NCBI GenBank assembly: GCA_947650285.1
Contig: CANTFL010000122.1
Span: 1-64,000 of the forward strand
From: Hyaloperonospora brassicae
Taxonomy: Eukaryota; Oomycota; Peronosporomycetes; Peronosporales; Peronosporaceae
DNA length: 64,000 nucleotides
Direction: 5' to 3'
Positions within the stretch are counted from its first letter, which is position 1. Every line of letters begins with the position of its first letter. Below the pieces are notes generated by a model. It was not told the origin of the DNA. It worked only from the letters and a program-made list of their open reading frames with translations, and did not search any database. A program made the position numbers and the translations under genes. Positions 22,002 to 34,143 of this stretch are shown here, piece by piece.

Positions 22002-23037
22002 CTAGTGTCGCCGTTGCTTCTTAGCATGTGACTTTTTCGCACTGTGGCGGCGCCGGGACTCTCTGTGCTCTTTGTCTTTGCCATTCTTGTGTCTCTTCTT
22101 CGACGAGCTTTTGCTCTTGCGTTTCTTGTCCTTCTTCGACACCGACGATTTGCTTGATCGGCGTTTGTCTACTCGGTCAGAATCAACACTTGAACTGCGA
22201 CTCCGCCCGCGACTCGCACTACGACTTCTAGACCGACCCCTCGCCCGACCATGTCTACCAGCGCTTAGGCTGCGACTGCGACGTCGTTCTTCTGGAATGC
22301 GACTGCGACGTCGTTCTTCTGGACTGCGACTACGACGACGCGGGGACAGATGGCGTGAAGGCCTTTGATCTTTTTCGTCTTCACTGTCTTCGCCCTCATC
22401 GCTGGACAAGTCCTGAGCAACACAAAAGAGATAGATCCGAAAACATGAGGTTACGATTACACAGGCATCCCAACAATCGTCCACCAAACAATTGCTCAAC
22501 ATCAACGCAGCGCTTTTTACCGATGACGACGACGAATCCGACGAGTCCGCGTGCGTCTCCGCCACCGTCAAATGATTTCGGCACTGGAACGTCAAATGTC
22601 CCACCATACCGCACTGCAGCAACCACCAGCAACGATAATGCCCGCAAAGACCCATTGTCAATATTGACACCACCCGACAAATTATCGACAAAACAACAGC
22701 ATTCTGACCTTTTTACAGGCACCGCGCACATCGCTCTGCATAAAACATCCCACCGAACACATCGCTCGTCAATATTGTCAATAATACGGCTCTCCCCATT
22801 GTCGTAAATGTCATCTTTTCGACGCTTTGTACCGACCGATTTATTCGACAGTTTCGCGAGCGCCATCAATCCCTTCGCCTGTTCGTACGACGTCTCACTG
22901 GTCTCTGTCTTTTCGTCCGCCGCCGCGTACGGGTCGTACCCGATCGTGTTCTTCCAGATGCCCGTCATCTTGAGCGCCGTACTGCTGTGCATGCGGTTGT
23001 TGTGCGGCATGCGCACCCGTCCCGCCGTCGCTGGCAT
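22002..23037 (-). CDS. CCHC zinc-knuckle / SR-rich nuclear protein (4 exons)
   Basis: My minus-strand model is exons 23037-22837, 22735-22709 (27 bp), 22613-22521 and 22412-22002, all phase 0 with GT-AG introns of 95-108 bp. This gives about 243 residues. The N-terminus reads TGIWKNTIGYDPYAA. The zinc knuckle is CKKCGMVGHLTFQC (C-x2-C-x4-H-x4-C), split by an intron between KK and C. A Ser/Asp-rich stretch follows, then a long Arg/Ser and Lys/Ser tail with two RRRSRSPEER-type repeats and a basic end (KKSHAKKQRRH). The knuckle plus K/S-rich tail resembles SREK1IP1-like splicing-associated proteins, which suggests a nuclear RNA-processing role. The exon 1 donor (gtcggt at 22836) is the only phase-compatible one I found, so residues near 65-70 are less certain. 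Confidence 0.72.
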
Positions 23038-23438
23038 CGCTGCCGATGGGCGTGTAGTTGTTTTGTCAAATATAGAGGAGACACGAAGAAAACCCAGCGT
23101 GACGACGAACTTGCTGAAACGTTTGGGTTTTTTGGAACCGAACGTCGCGTTTTGCTTTTTACACGTGGACCGTCCCCGAAAACAAGTGTTTTGTTTACAT
23201 CGGACGAACCCATGATCAATCCATCATTACCCCCACGACGATCGGATCTCCTCAACAGTAATCGCACCGCCCAACTCTCTCCAACCTGTTGTATTCGTAA
23301 TACCATACATTTCCCCAGTTCCACAGCCGACAGCAAAACTGGTCCTTCCCCGCCAGCTCAGACAACGAATAAGAACAAAAGCGCTACAAACTGCGCGTCG
23401 GTCGCACCCCTCGCGCTCGTTCCATCGCTTCGTCCGAC
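23038..23438. promoter_or_regulatory. Divergent promoter region
   Basis: About 400 bp between the divergent zinc-knuckle/SR gene and the UDP-glucuronate decarboxylase gene. Transcription signals for both should lie here. I see no convincing core element. Confidence 0.4.
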
Positions 23439-24633
23439 ATGACGCCAAGCGACGACCCGCCCGCCGCGTCACCGCCGCCACTCCCGACGGCTCCCCCCAG
23501 CGCCGCCCACCCGTGTCGCTCCCTCGTCAAGTGCGCGAGTGCGCCATCCAGCGCGTCCTCGTGACTGGTGGCGCGGGTTTCATTGGCGTGCACCTCTGTC
23601 GCAAGCTGCTCGCCCGCGGCCACGAAGTGATTTGCCTCGACAACTTCTTTACGAGTCAGCGCGCCAATGCGCTGCAGCTGCAGAGTCAGTACCCGAAGTT
23701 TGAGGTCGTGCGCCACGACGTGACCGAGCCCTATGCGTGTGAGGTGGACGCCATCTACAATCTCGCGTGCCCTGCGTCGCCCGTGCACTACCAGGACAAC
23801 CCGATCAAGACGACCAAAGTGTCGTTTCTCGGGGCACTGAACGTCTTGGGCCTGGCCAAGCGCGTGCAAGCGCGCGTATTCCAAGCCTCGACGAGCGAAG
23901 TGTATGGAGACCCGGAGCAGTCGCCTCAAGTGGAATCGTATTTGGGCAATGTTGACTGCACGGGCGTCCGTGCGTGCTACGACGAAGGCAAGCGCGTGGC
24001 CGAGACGCTGTTTTTCGAGTACCACCGCACTCTGGGCGTTGATATTCGCGTGGCGCGTATTTTCAACACGTTTGGACCGGGGATGCACCCGTACGATGGA
24101 CGCGTTGTCAGCAACTTTATCATGCAGGCTTTGCAGGGCGAAGACATAACGATCTACGGCTCGGGCGACCAAACGCGCTCGTTCTGCTATGTGGACGACC
24201 TGGTGGAAGCTATCGTGCGCTTCATGGGCTGTACGACGTGCGTGGGGCCAATGAACTTGGGCAACCCGCATGAGATGACCATTCGCGAACTCGCTGCCGT
24301 TATCATCCGCCTGACCAATTCGACAAGCCGTTTGGTCTTTCGGGACCTACCCAACAACGACCCCAAGCTGCGTAAACCTGATATCACGCTCGCCAAGTCC
24401 GTTCCATGCTGGGTTGTCCTGCCGATCGTCGTGCCAACGATGCTGACGTGTTGTTGTTGTTGTGTTGTAGAACGCATTTGGATTGGAGCCCCAGCGTGTG
24501 CATCGAAGATGGACTCATGCGGACCATCGCATACTTTCGGGACTTGGACCTGTCCAAGTACAAGCGGCCAACAAACAACACTGCGCATCGAAAGAGCGAG
24601 ATTGCGAACCAGGCTAAAGAAGGTCGTATGTAG
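23439..24633 (+). CDS. UDP-glucuronate decarboxylase (UDP-xylose synthase), start unresolved
   Basis: This is an extended SDR enzyme that converts UDP-glucuronate to UDP-xylose. The conserved frame runs from about 23513 to 24396, then a 74-bp intron (24397-24470, gtccgt...ttgtag), then 24471-24633. The junction restores the expected [20 protein letters not shown] reading. Motifs: VTGGAGFIG nucleotide-binding loop, [20 protein letters not shown] with the catalytic Ser/Thr region, YDEGK (Y-x3-K), [19 protein letters not shown], and C-terminal [13 protein letters not shown]. About 349 residues from VSLPRQ onward, a normal length for the family. The problem is the start. The conserved frame has no ATG upstream; position 23513 is GTG. 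The only nearby ATG (23439) is in another frame and reads [15 protein letters not shown] for 41 codons before a stop. An unseen 5' exon, a non-AUG start or a 1-2-base indel would explain it. Confidence 0.87.
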
Positions 24634-27600
24634 CATCATCGCGTCTCGCGCCGATCGTGATGTTTGGGGAATTGCGCTTGCTACACGCGTCAAATTGTGC
24701 GTGTACATCGTTGTCAACAAAGTACGTATGTATAATTTTACGAATAAAGCTGCGTGCATAAGAAGATTGATTGACTGCATTGTCATAAAAATAAATAAAA
24801 TACTTTGCAGTTTGAAGTACGAAAATAATGCGCCACAAAGTGTAAATTGAGGCACCAAATCATTAAAATGTACACATTGCACCAGCGATGGACAGTGCAC
24901 GATCGAACACACATATATTCTAGAGATAGAGATCGTTTACATGCACGCATATCGTCTTTAAAACCTCCTATCATTCATCAACTGAACCTATAATCATATT
25001 TTCCGTCGCCAGTCATTTGTTATAAGAAGAGATAGGTATGTTGACGTTTAAGCGTAATTCGCAGATGACGTTTATCGTTCTTTTGCAAGGTCGCGTTGTT
25101 ACTATCTTGTTAATGTAGACCCTATTGTTTAAACATGAAAATGAAGTGTAGCTATCGCCTGGACGGTGTAGCTGAAGTTATATTGGATGAGATAGGTCTT
25201 GTTGAATTGGCGCGTGCACAATGCAATTTACGATGTTTGAGGCACGATCGAGGTGGTATGGAACGATAGACAGACAAAGATTGTAGACAAGACATCGGGG
25301 AGCTTTCGCAATGCTTGTGGTGCAATTGTATGGGTCACGCGGATGCCTGTGGACACAAAAGGTCGAGTACACGCAAACAATACACGCGATGATGATTTGG
25401 TGATGGTCGTCACGTAGAAGAAGCTGCTGATAGTGGTTGTCATGACGTTGGTTTTGTGTTATGCTGAAGTGTGGATGCTGTGAACATATATTCAATTGTT
25501 TTAAATGTTTTCATGAAGTCATGCACACTATCATAGATTCATCGGTTCTACGTCAAACATTAAACTCAATATACTGATACTTTGTTATTATGTATTCTTA
25601 TCCTAGTTCGCGATACGTGCGAGTACATACCATTTAGGCGCTCGCTGTAAAGTCATTGTACATCGTTTCAAACGTACTTGCGTCCTTGCAGCTATTATGG
25701 TGAAAAAAGACCTCTCAGGGGTCGCAAGACTGACCTAGCGGCCCTATATTGTAATTGAATGCTCTTCGAATGAAATTATGAGCGGCACTTACATGATCAT
25801 CGCCAAAAATATCTATGTTTAATATTGATGCGATCCCTCGTAGTGAACATGTGTTCAATCAAATATTGTCGATATTTATCAGTATTGCAATTATATTTTA
25901 GAGCTTGTAACAATATTTTGTGACTTTCACCTTGCGGTAATTAATCTATTTTTTTTATTACCTCGTGCACCATAAATCCTTTTTTATCTTGCGTGGTGTA
26001 CCCTCATTTTCCAAAAAAACATGTTGCACGTCGCTTTTGGTCAACACTACAATCGTGCAGTTGGTCCCACGCTGTTTGAACCTACTAATGCTCTGCTTGG
26101 CACTTACCAATAAGTTGTGTCTAGTTATGCTGCCCGTCACTTCTAAAATGTTTCCGCAACTGCGGCCGATGAAGAGCAGGAAAAGCTGATGTAAGAATGC
26201 ATGGAATTCTCTCGAGCAGCGTCATAATTGACGTAATGTTCCTCTACAGTTCTAGGCGTACCCTTACTTTGCAATGGTATTAATCTGTGCGTCAGGTGCG
26301 TCTGACAATAGCAACAATCATCAATGTTGTGAAGCTGCAAAAAGTTGGAATTGTCCCATCAAAACAAACGCAGCAACTAGCATACGACACACACATTCCG
26401 ATACGAATGCACCTAAACCAGAACATCTTCCGCTTGTGACGTCAAGTCTGCCTCGAAGTCGTAGGTGAGCTGTCAGACGTAACTACAAGCTCCATTCCTT
26501 CTCATTACAATCGCAAATTATGTCGCAGGCGACCGTTACCGATTTCACTGCTATGTCAACCTTCCGCCTTGCGATGTTCAGTTTGGCCGATAAATGCTGC
26601 TACTTAGTCAGAAGTAATCTCGATCTTGAGAAGGTCTGATTGATTTATCGAATTCAGTGCCGACCATTTCCATAGATTTAGGAATGGCAACGAGAAGCAA
26701 AATCCTTGCCACTGCTGAATAATTAAAAATATACATCTTGGCGAGATGCCAATTATTAGTAGTACAATGCATGCGATGGCTCGAGTGCACGATGCCCCAA
26801 TGTCAGATCGACCCGACAGTTAGGGCATTTTGTGTTTTATGTACCAAACAAATCATACAATAGACAATTGGGAATCATGATTCAATATTGTTGTTGATGT
26901 GTCGTTGGTAACCAATCCTTCCTTGAGTGAAGCGCTTGTGTCCATGAATGTCATACAGACTTGCCCCTAAGGTTTTTCAAGTCCAATGGTAGTATAGGTC
27001 AATGCCTTTATCTATTATTTCATTGTAAAATAGCCGCTAAAATTAACGAAACTTGTTTGATCCGCTTTGTAGGCAAAAAACATACAAACTTTTACAGAGT
27101 ATGAATGTGGGTCGTTCGTAGCCTTTGAGAAGATGTCATGCATCTACATCTGTATTTACATCCGCGTGCTTATAATTATTGTACACACAACTTCGAAGAA
27201 ATCCACTATCCTAGTGGCTTCATTTTTGGGGCATGACGCTCTACGAAGTTGCTCAGATTTGTTGAGTCGGCAAAGCGCTTTCCTGAAGTCTTAGCTGCTT
27301 TCGCAATGACTATGACTGCATTATTTAGTGGAAATAATGATATGTAAATTGAAGAACATTTTGTCGATATGAACAAATTCCTGTTTCTCCGGTTTTCTCG
27401 ACTGCTCGGTACCTTGCGGGATTCACAGATCTAGTTTGCTTGTGTTCATTCGTTTGCACTTAAAAACAGCTCATGATGCACTATGCTATAAATGTGCACG
27501 TAACTGTCTTGCTAAGAAGCGGCTGAGTGCACGCCTCACACATCGCATTACACTAACGAGTTAAACTGGTCAGTAAGATCGTTGCTTATTTACGCATACA

Positions 27601-30540
27601 TCTGTGCGAGCCTCATGAGACTTGCAGTGTCCGTCCATGTGCAATTTTGTTCTATACAATTATTGTTGATGCTAACGATGCTATACTGGACGACAAAGAC
27701 ATCGGTACATCATTCACAGACTCGCTTTTTTATCTTGCATATAGCAGAACGCTCATATTTTCTCAACTACGAATGTGCAATCAATCAAGACTAGATATCA
27801 CACTCGTTCTAACGACTTCCGTCAAGGCTTCTGCAGTTCATACGCATGTAGATGAAGCATGTCCCATTCCGTATTGGTTTTGTCACCGGAATGTTCTCAT
27901 GCACAGTTTTCCCTCGACATGTGTTGCGTTACGTCACCGCAACGACCTGTATGACCTTTCACTTCCATCACGAGCATTGAGGTCATCAGTATGGTCGAAT
28001 CGCAAGTAGGTAGATTTTGCCCCTGTCTACATACAGTTGCCCATGCCGATGGGTTTTTTTACCTTGGCACTTTGTCTCATGTTAATGTCGCAACTGTTTT
28101 GGAAGAATGGTATGATGCACGGACCTGGTTTTGCTGCTACTTTGTATCGGCAATGCAGTTAATTTTTTGCTCGCAAGTAGCGTTTTACTCGATCGATACT
28201 GCGACCGTGATATGTCAAGCAATATACGATCGTGATCGTTTTGTGTGTGTACTTTTGGCTTATTTCTATTGACATTCCTTCCTGCATTGTTGACTCGCAA
28301 CTACAAGATATCATCGTACCAGCATCTTTGCGCATGAGGACGTAATCAGTACGCACATCGATGCTGGATTTTTACCAAATCCCAGAACGTTTGTTGTCAT
28401 CTCTTTTGCTATCACTATATCGCATGGACGCGAGTGTTATAGGTAGCAATGTGGACGATACACATATTTCCAAAGCCCCCTCGCCGTCATTGGCTCTGAC
28501 ATCTTGACAAGATATGGTCGACGGTCTTGTAGATTGGTAAGCATACTCCAGTTCGTTAGGGCACCCTTCATCATTCCCATGAGCGCAGCCGAATTGATTC
28601 AGGTGTGTATGGTACAAAGACATACAGCGGTCACTAAAACATCCATCACTTCTCTCAATGTTCGTATGTGAGAAAATCGACGTCAATATGTAATTTTATT
28701 GGCGTTACGGGCCTAGGGCACGTTCATTTGGCACAGTTAAATGGGCCACAACGTCGGCGAATTGTTTACGGGTGTTGTAAGCGTGTTCGAATACCATGAG
28801 TGAGTCACGAAGTCGGTCAGTCTCATTCGCTATGCCCAATGCGTATTCGATTGCTCGTCGGCCGAGCTATGACATCCACCACGACAATTCTCTTCGATAT
28901 GGAAGTTGCGCATTCTGCTTTTGCAGTCAGCATCATTCCATTCTCGATCGATGTCACGTTCAAACGTATTTTATCGCTTGTTCCTCGACGCGCTGTATTG
29001 CTCAGCAGTCGAACGCGCATTCCTCCTTCAAACTAATTATCCGCGATGCAATCTTAAGTCATATTGTGAAAATTAAATCTCCACGATGTGCACTACGGTG
29101 TACTCCAAGCATCATTTAGTCACCGATACAAGCAGGTTCCCTGTTCTCGTCGTGACAATCATGCGCAATCCCACCTTGTCTGCACGCGAACGCTATTGGC
29201 ACCTTCGACATGTCGAAGAACGACTCACTGCTAACGAGGTGTCGAATCTATTCGCTACTCGAAACCACTACCTATTCGCAACTGCTTCGTCGCTCAGAAT
29301 TTGGTGGTGTGACATTTGAGTGTCCATCGATCAGAACGTTTCAGTTTCTCTTGGCCAAGTGGTGCATGTATATGTAGACAGACATTCGATCTTTATAGTG
29401 TGTGGTTTCTCGGAGTCTCACGCATGCGACTATTGGGCAAGCAAGCATCAGCAAAATCCATGCCAGCATCTCCCGCTATCTGATGTATCACATTGCAAAC
29501 ATATGCAAGCTCTCCTTTCACGTCATTCGATATCCGTCGACTTTCTTCATCAGTACGACGCGTAAGGCATCTATAGCAAGAAGCACATGGTGTTTCGCAT
29601 GCGATGTTTTGACCAGCCCGTGGAGCTTCAGCCACGACAAGCGTGCAATCCGAAAAGTGGATCGATGTGGGGCGAGTGTGCACACGATGATAGCCAACTC
29701 TCTGGGCAGCCACCTTCTACCTTCGTGTCTGTAAGTCACGCAAGCATGTGATTAGCATAAAAGAGGTCGAGGGCAATCAGCGCAAAAAAGCAAACGTCCG
29801 ACGCCATAAAGTGGTAAAGCACTCGCTTCGTTGGCATCATCACAATCGCAGCATCGACAACACAAGGTCAGCTCGCGAAGCAGCAGCCCAATAGGTATAC
29901 TCCGAATGGGAGAATGACGTTGCTTGTCAATACGTCCGAGTTCGCCAAGACGCCAAGGAGTACACTACGTCGTCTACATTGGCGCCGTGCACAGACCTCT
30001 TGTGCTAGACGTACCATACTCTCCTGGATTGACCGCCATGAATGGTCGCGGATGAACTGCAGCAGAGTCAGGTTGACTTGGCTGATCGGAGCAGTCTGCA
30101 CCTGCATATTTTTGACGTCTGTACTATCCTGTGCGACCTTGCACATACGAGATCAATGCGTGCTGCGGAATTCGACTGTCCGGCACGCACGCTTTTACAA
30201 GACATAGTGGGTGTAATGTGGTCGTAGTTTGCACGCGTGGCGCACTCTAGACAGGGGATACGCTGCGTTTTAAAGTGGCACTCGAGAATGACTTGTTGCT
30301 CACCTGTTGACGGACAGCGAGGTAGCACGTACAAGGCAATGTGACACGCGTACCGCTTCTTTATTCGAAGAGCGTGAGAATGTGCGAAAGCGGGAAGTTC
30401 ATGGTCACTCTATTTGCTGGTCGGTAGAGCAAGTCGCTCACACTTTCCTCCTCCTCAGTGTCAATCTCATGTCGTCAACCGCATCAAGTTGCTATGGTGA
30501 CTGCATACACACGATCGGCCGCCGTCTTTCTTTTCTCTCA
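24634..30540. other. About 5.9 kb without a recognised gene
   Basis: AT-rich to balanced sequence with many 60-120-codon frames on both strands and none with a recognisable domain. The best candidates for real exons are on the minus strand at 29868-30146 (VNLTLLQFIRDHSWRSIQES, ends GCCFAS-stop) and 29393-29713. I could not connect them. No LTRs or transposase were seen. Confidence 0.4.
29868..30146 (-). other. Possible exon of an unidentified minus-strand gene
   Basis: A 92-codon frame with amphipathic helices (LLQFIRDHSWRSIQESMVRL) and a hydrophobic C-terminus (VILPFGVYLLGCCFAS-stop). The neighbouring minus-strand frames 30068-30334 and 29518-29739 could belong to the same gene. No family recognised. 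Confidence 0.22.
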
Positions 30541-31249
30541 TGCTCCGCTTTGACACATCAACAACACCAACAAATTGCTTCACCGCACAACAACCACAGC
30601 AACCTGCGACGATTACACTTCAACGCATAAGTCATTCCTCAGCAGCCAACTCTAATCATCTGGAATGGGTACAAAAAGGCAAAGCTTCGTCAGTCTTCTG
30701 GACTGGATTACTTGTATCAAAGGGTGAGTTCCAGTGCTTGGTTCCCTGCGTTATCTGATAGCAGACAGACCGAAGTATACTTTGTGCACTGGAGTGTGTG
30801 GGTCTGTTCAATATTGAACACTCGGCGTATCATTTCGGACAATGACTAAGAACACAACAGTTTTGTCACAGCATTTGTCAACAATGCTGATCCACGGACC
30901 AACCGCATGGACCGAAGCATTCTTCGCAACGGGCACTCGGACCAATTTGCTGCAAGACGGTACGACAATTCTACGTCAAGAAATACGTGTCTGCTCTTTC
31001 TTATGACCATCACTCGTGTAGGATACAACCCAAAGCTACATATGTCGGCAACGTCACATGGCTCGACAGTAGTGATCACGCACTATGAGTGCACAGTCAC
31101 CACCGACGGGTCTGATCAAGGCGTTATGGGCCAACCGACCACATCTTTGTCTTTGTATCGTGAGGATTCGCACAATGTAAGGACTGTGACCTGCTTATTG
31201 AGGAAATGCTATAGTGTGTCTTACCATGACGATGACATTTGCTTCGTAG

Positions 31250-33167
31250 GCTATGGAGGCATCGTGCTACCGAGTGGTTGCTTGGTCTCAAGGAACGACT
31301 AAAAAGAGTCTACTTGCAATTGCTTCGACGAATCGACTGGATATTTGGGAAATCCATGTTTCAAGGTAGTCTTCAGTTTACCGACGACGGTCACTTCTTG
31401 ATCTTACGTTCGTATGTGCTGTGTTCATCGCTTTGTGGTAGTGAAATCCATGCAATGTTGAAGGGCTCGATGGAAATCGATCATTTGCAAGGAATATCGT
31501 GGAATCCCTGCTACGAAGTTTTGCTTGTCCGTCAAACAGAAGTTTAGTCAGTTTGGTCTCTTCTTGTGAGTGCACTAACACGGAGATTGTTTTTGTTCAT
31601 CGCATACAGGCCTACTCCAAGGCTGGCGTATCGATAATCAACGCTTCCAAACCATTTTTATTACGGCGTGAGGTTTACGCAAGTACCGAAACTCACCAAA
31701 GATGGAGCGCGAGTTCGTGGAGTCCGTGCGGATTGCACGTATCAATGTACGTATCGAGCTTGCTGTTGGCCTGATTGACTCCCGTGTTCATCAGTACTTG
31801 ATCCGATGCAATAGAGCGCAAGCCCGCGTCCTGCATTGCCTTGGATGGACGGACGTCAATAGCTTGCTCTTCGAACATCCAAAACACGACCGGATTCATG
31901 TGGACGCTACAGAGAGCGCTCACGATCGTGTAATGAAAGCTGCAAAAGGCTGTGTCGGTCAGGTTGCAGCTGTCGCACGTGTGTCTTCAACCATGTGTGT
32001 GTGCACGACGGACACGAAGTTGATTCTGGAAGATACGACAAGTGAGTACCCAGCATTTGCATGACACTGTCTGACGTGAAACTCATCTCGGCTGGACAGA
32101 GTCTGCACCAAGCCTGCTGCTGCGCCCCCCGAGCACACATCACGTAGAAATTGGAGAAACATCAGCAGATTCGGGCAGCGGTATCATCGATCTGACGTCC
32201 AAACGCATCTCGCTTGCATCCACACGTATTCCGCAATCTCTGCAAATCCTGAATCGCATCGAGGTAGGAAGTCAGTCTTGCCAGGTGCCTGTAATTAGTC
32301 TGACTGATCGGACTTCTTTATGCTCGTGATCGCAGGACACAGCATCTTGCCAACCATCAGCACAAACGATGCCGCGCTCTCGCCTGCTGATTCTCGTATA
32401 CGAAACAGGGAAATGGTCTGCAGTGTCAGTCCTCGATCTACCACGCTTGACTTCACCCGATGTCCTCGTTGTTCAGGTTCGTCGTACGCACTGCCATGAC
32501 ATGATATGCAACTCGTCCGCACCAGTTCTTTACACTGTATCATTGGCGAGCAGGGGATGCGAGCGATCATTGGAGGCACCATGTTCTCGCACCTGCTTTT
32601 TGCACACTTCGACAATTCCGATCACTTGAGCTGGAAGTCTTCGCTGTCCAGCGAACTTGTGAGATATCATACTCTTGCTGCATTAATTGTGACGCCGTCA
32701 CAAATTTTCTATGCTCACAATGTTGTGCGCATGACGTGTAGGAGCTACCACCTGCTCATGTGTGCAAAGGAATCCGCCTCACCACAAATCCTTTGTTCGT
32801 GGACGTCGCTACCACGAAGAAGCGCGAGCGCAGCACTTTTTTCCAAGCTGCTGCAACGTTGGAACCGCAACTGGTCAACTTGTCGAGGTTCAACGCGCCA
32901 CAATGTGCGCAACCCGAGTCTACCGTCCAACCGGTCAGCGCATGGAAGAGCGCGAGTGCAATTGCGAGTAACGACACTCCAAGTTGCTTCGGTAGCGACC
33001 GCCGCGATACCAGTACGGACAGGGACCTATTGGAGCGTACCTTGGCAACAGTGACGGCCATGCAGACGCAGCTGAGTTCCCGTTTTGATCACGTGGACAA
33101 ACAACTGCAGCAATTGACGGCCCGTATCGAACAGCTGGAGAAGAACGGCAGAGCAGATGTACAGTGA
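31250..33167 (+). CDS. WD40-type beta-propeller protein with C-terminal coiled coil (multi-exon, 5' end unresolved)
   Basis: Spliced plus-strand exons that join in phase: 31250-31365, 31442-31526, 31610-31746, 31815-32041, 32100-32263, 32336-32476, 32554 to about 32660, and about 32769-33167. The reading gives WD-like blades: YRVVAWSQGTTKKSLLAIAS then NRLDIWEIH; HLQGISWNPCYEVLLAYSKA; QRWSASSWSPCGLHVSI. Later parts are LLILVYETGKWSAVSVLDLP and a helical C-terminus (LLERTLATVTAMQTQLSSRF, then LQQLTARIEQLEKN). The blade spacing and the WSPCG segment recall the nucleoporin ALADIN, but this is tentative, and ALADIN is not known to me for such a coiled-coil tail. The junction into the last exon is uncertain. 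5' exons probably lie at 30540-31200 (a donor at about 30724 and an acceptor ending at about 30860 are visible). Confidence 0.55.
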
Positions 33168-33678
33168 TTGCCATTGCTTCGCAGACACTCACGAAAAAAA
33201 GCTCTGTGGGTTTTATATCTCCATCGAAGCAAATTTGCCGCCATCTTCGAACCAGACCGTGGACGTGCTTGTGAAAGTATATTCCGAGCCGCTTCGTGCT
33301 TCCTCTTCGCAAAAGTTGCGCAACAAATACAGTGCCCTTGATCTTACGAAGGTCGTTTTTGTGATCCTCGTTTCAGATGTAAGTATCTACTTATCAATAC
33401 TTATCAATACTTATCAATACTGGATAGAGACGGAGAAGTAAACTGTTCAGTTTCTAGACCGCGCGATCGAAACGCCACCTCTCCACTCGCTTGCAACTCT
33501 CATTGGTCAGTCTCGTCTCTCCTTTACAGTGCAACAGTGGCGGCGCTTCACTTGCCAATCCCCGCAATTCTCGATAATTCGTTGTGTACATGTGATGTGC
33601 CTCCCACACCAGCGCCTTCGCTTCTCTCGTCGTCAGTATCCAATTCGACAACCAGAGCTCAAGACTTTTTCAGACACT
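33168..33678. other. Intergenic region before the CHCH gene
   Basis: Holds the 3' flank of the WD40 gene, a short frame with a GTAAGTATC donor-like site at 33380, a 10-bp tandem repeat and the 5' region of the twin-CX9C gene. No independent gene supported. Confidence 0.4.
33391..33420 (+). repeat. Three perfect copies of a 10-bp tandem repeat
   Basis: TTATCAATAC occurs three times head to tail, ten bases after a donor-like GTAAGTATC. Confidence 0.9.
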
Positions 33679-34143
33679 ATGGGCCGTTCCCGTTCTTCCC
33701 GCCCGGCCGCTCGCCCCGCCCCCCGCCGCGCTCCTGCGCCCGCCCAGGCCCGTCGCTCGGCGCCTGCTCCAGCGCGCACGCAAGCGGCTCCCGCCCCTGC
33801 TCACCCCAGCAGCAGCAGTGGCGGCGGTATGATGAGCGGCTTGATGGGCACGATGGCTCAGGGCATGGCCTTTGGAACGGGCAGCGCTGTCGCTCACCGC
33901 GCTGTGGGCGCCGTGGCTGGCTCGTTCTCGGGCAGCTCTGACGCTCCGGAGCAGCAGCAAGAGGCCGCCTCGGCACCACACGACCACCAGTCCGCGCAGC
34001 CGCCGGCTCAGAACCAGTGCGGCGCGGACCAGAAGGCGTTTTTGGAGTGCCTGAACTCGAACAGCAACGACATTAGCTCGTGCCAGTTCTTCCTCGACCA
34101 GTTTAAGCAGTGCCAGACGCAGCAGTCGAGCGCCTTCATGTAG
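33679..34143 (+). CDS. CHCHD2/CHCHD10 (Mix17)-like twin-CX9C mitochondrial protein
   Basis: 154 residues from the ATG at 33679; the longer open frame upstream has no family support. The N-terminus is MGRSRSSRPAARPAPRRAP, Arg/Ser/Ala/Pro-rich and without acidic residues, fitting mitochondrial targeting. A central Gly/Met/Ala-rich hydrophobic stretch (GGGMMSGLMGTMAQGMAFGT, then AVAHRAVGAVAGSF) is the hallmark of the CHCHD2/10/Mix17 group. The C-terminal CHCH domain has two CX9C motifs, CGADQKAFLEC and CQFFLDQFKQC, spaced by an Asn/Ser-rich loop. These cysteines form two disulfides in the intermembrane space after import by the MIA pathway. The family is linked to cristae and respiratory-chain maintenance. 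Intronless. Confidence 0.92.
   Translation: MGRSRSSRPAARPAPRRAPAPAQARRSAPAPARTQAAPAPAHPSSSSGGGMMSGLMGTMAQGMAFGTGSAVAHRAVGAVAGSFSGSSDAPEQQQEAASAPHDHQSAQPPAQNQCGADQKAFLECLNSNSNDISSCQFFLDQFKQCQTQQSSAFM

Noticed and set aside
23384..24271. 295-codon minus-strand ORF over UDP-glucuronate decarboxylase
   Set aside because: Shadow of the GC-rich conserved gene; no motif of its own.
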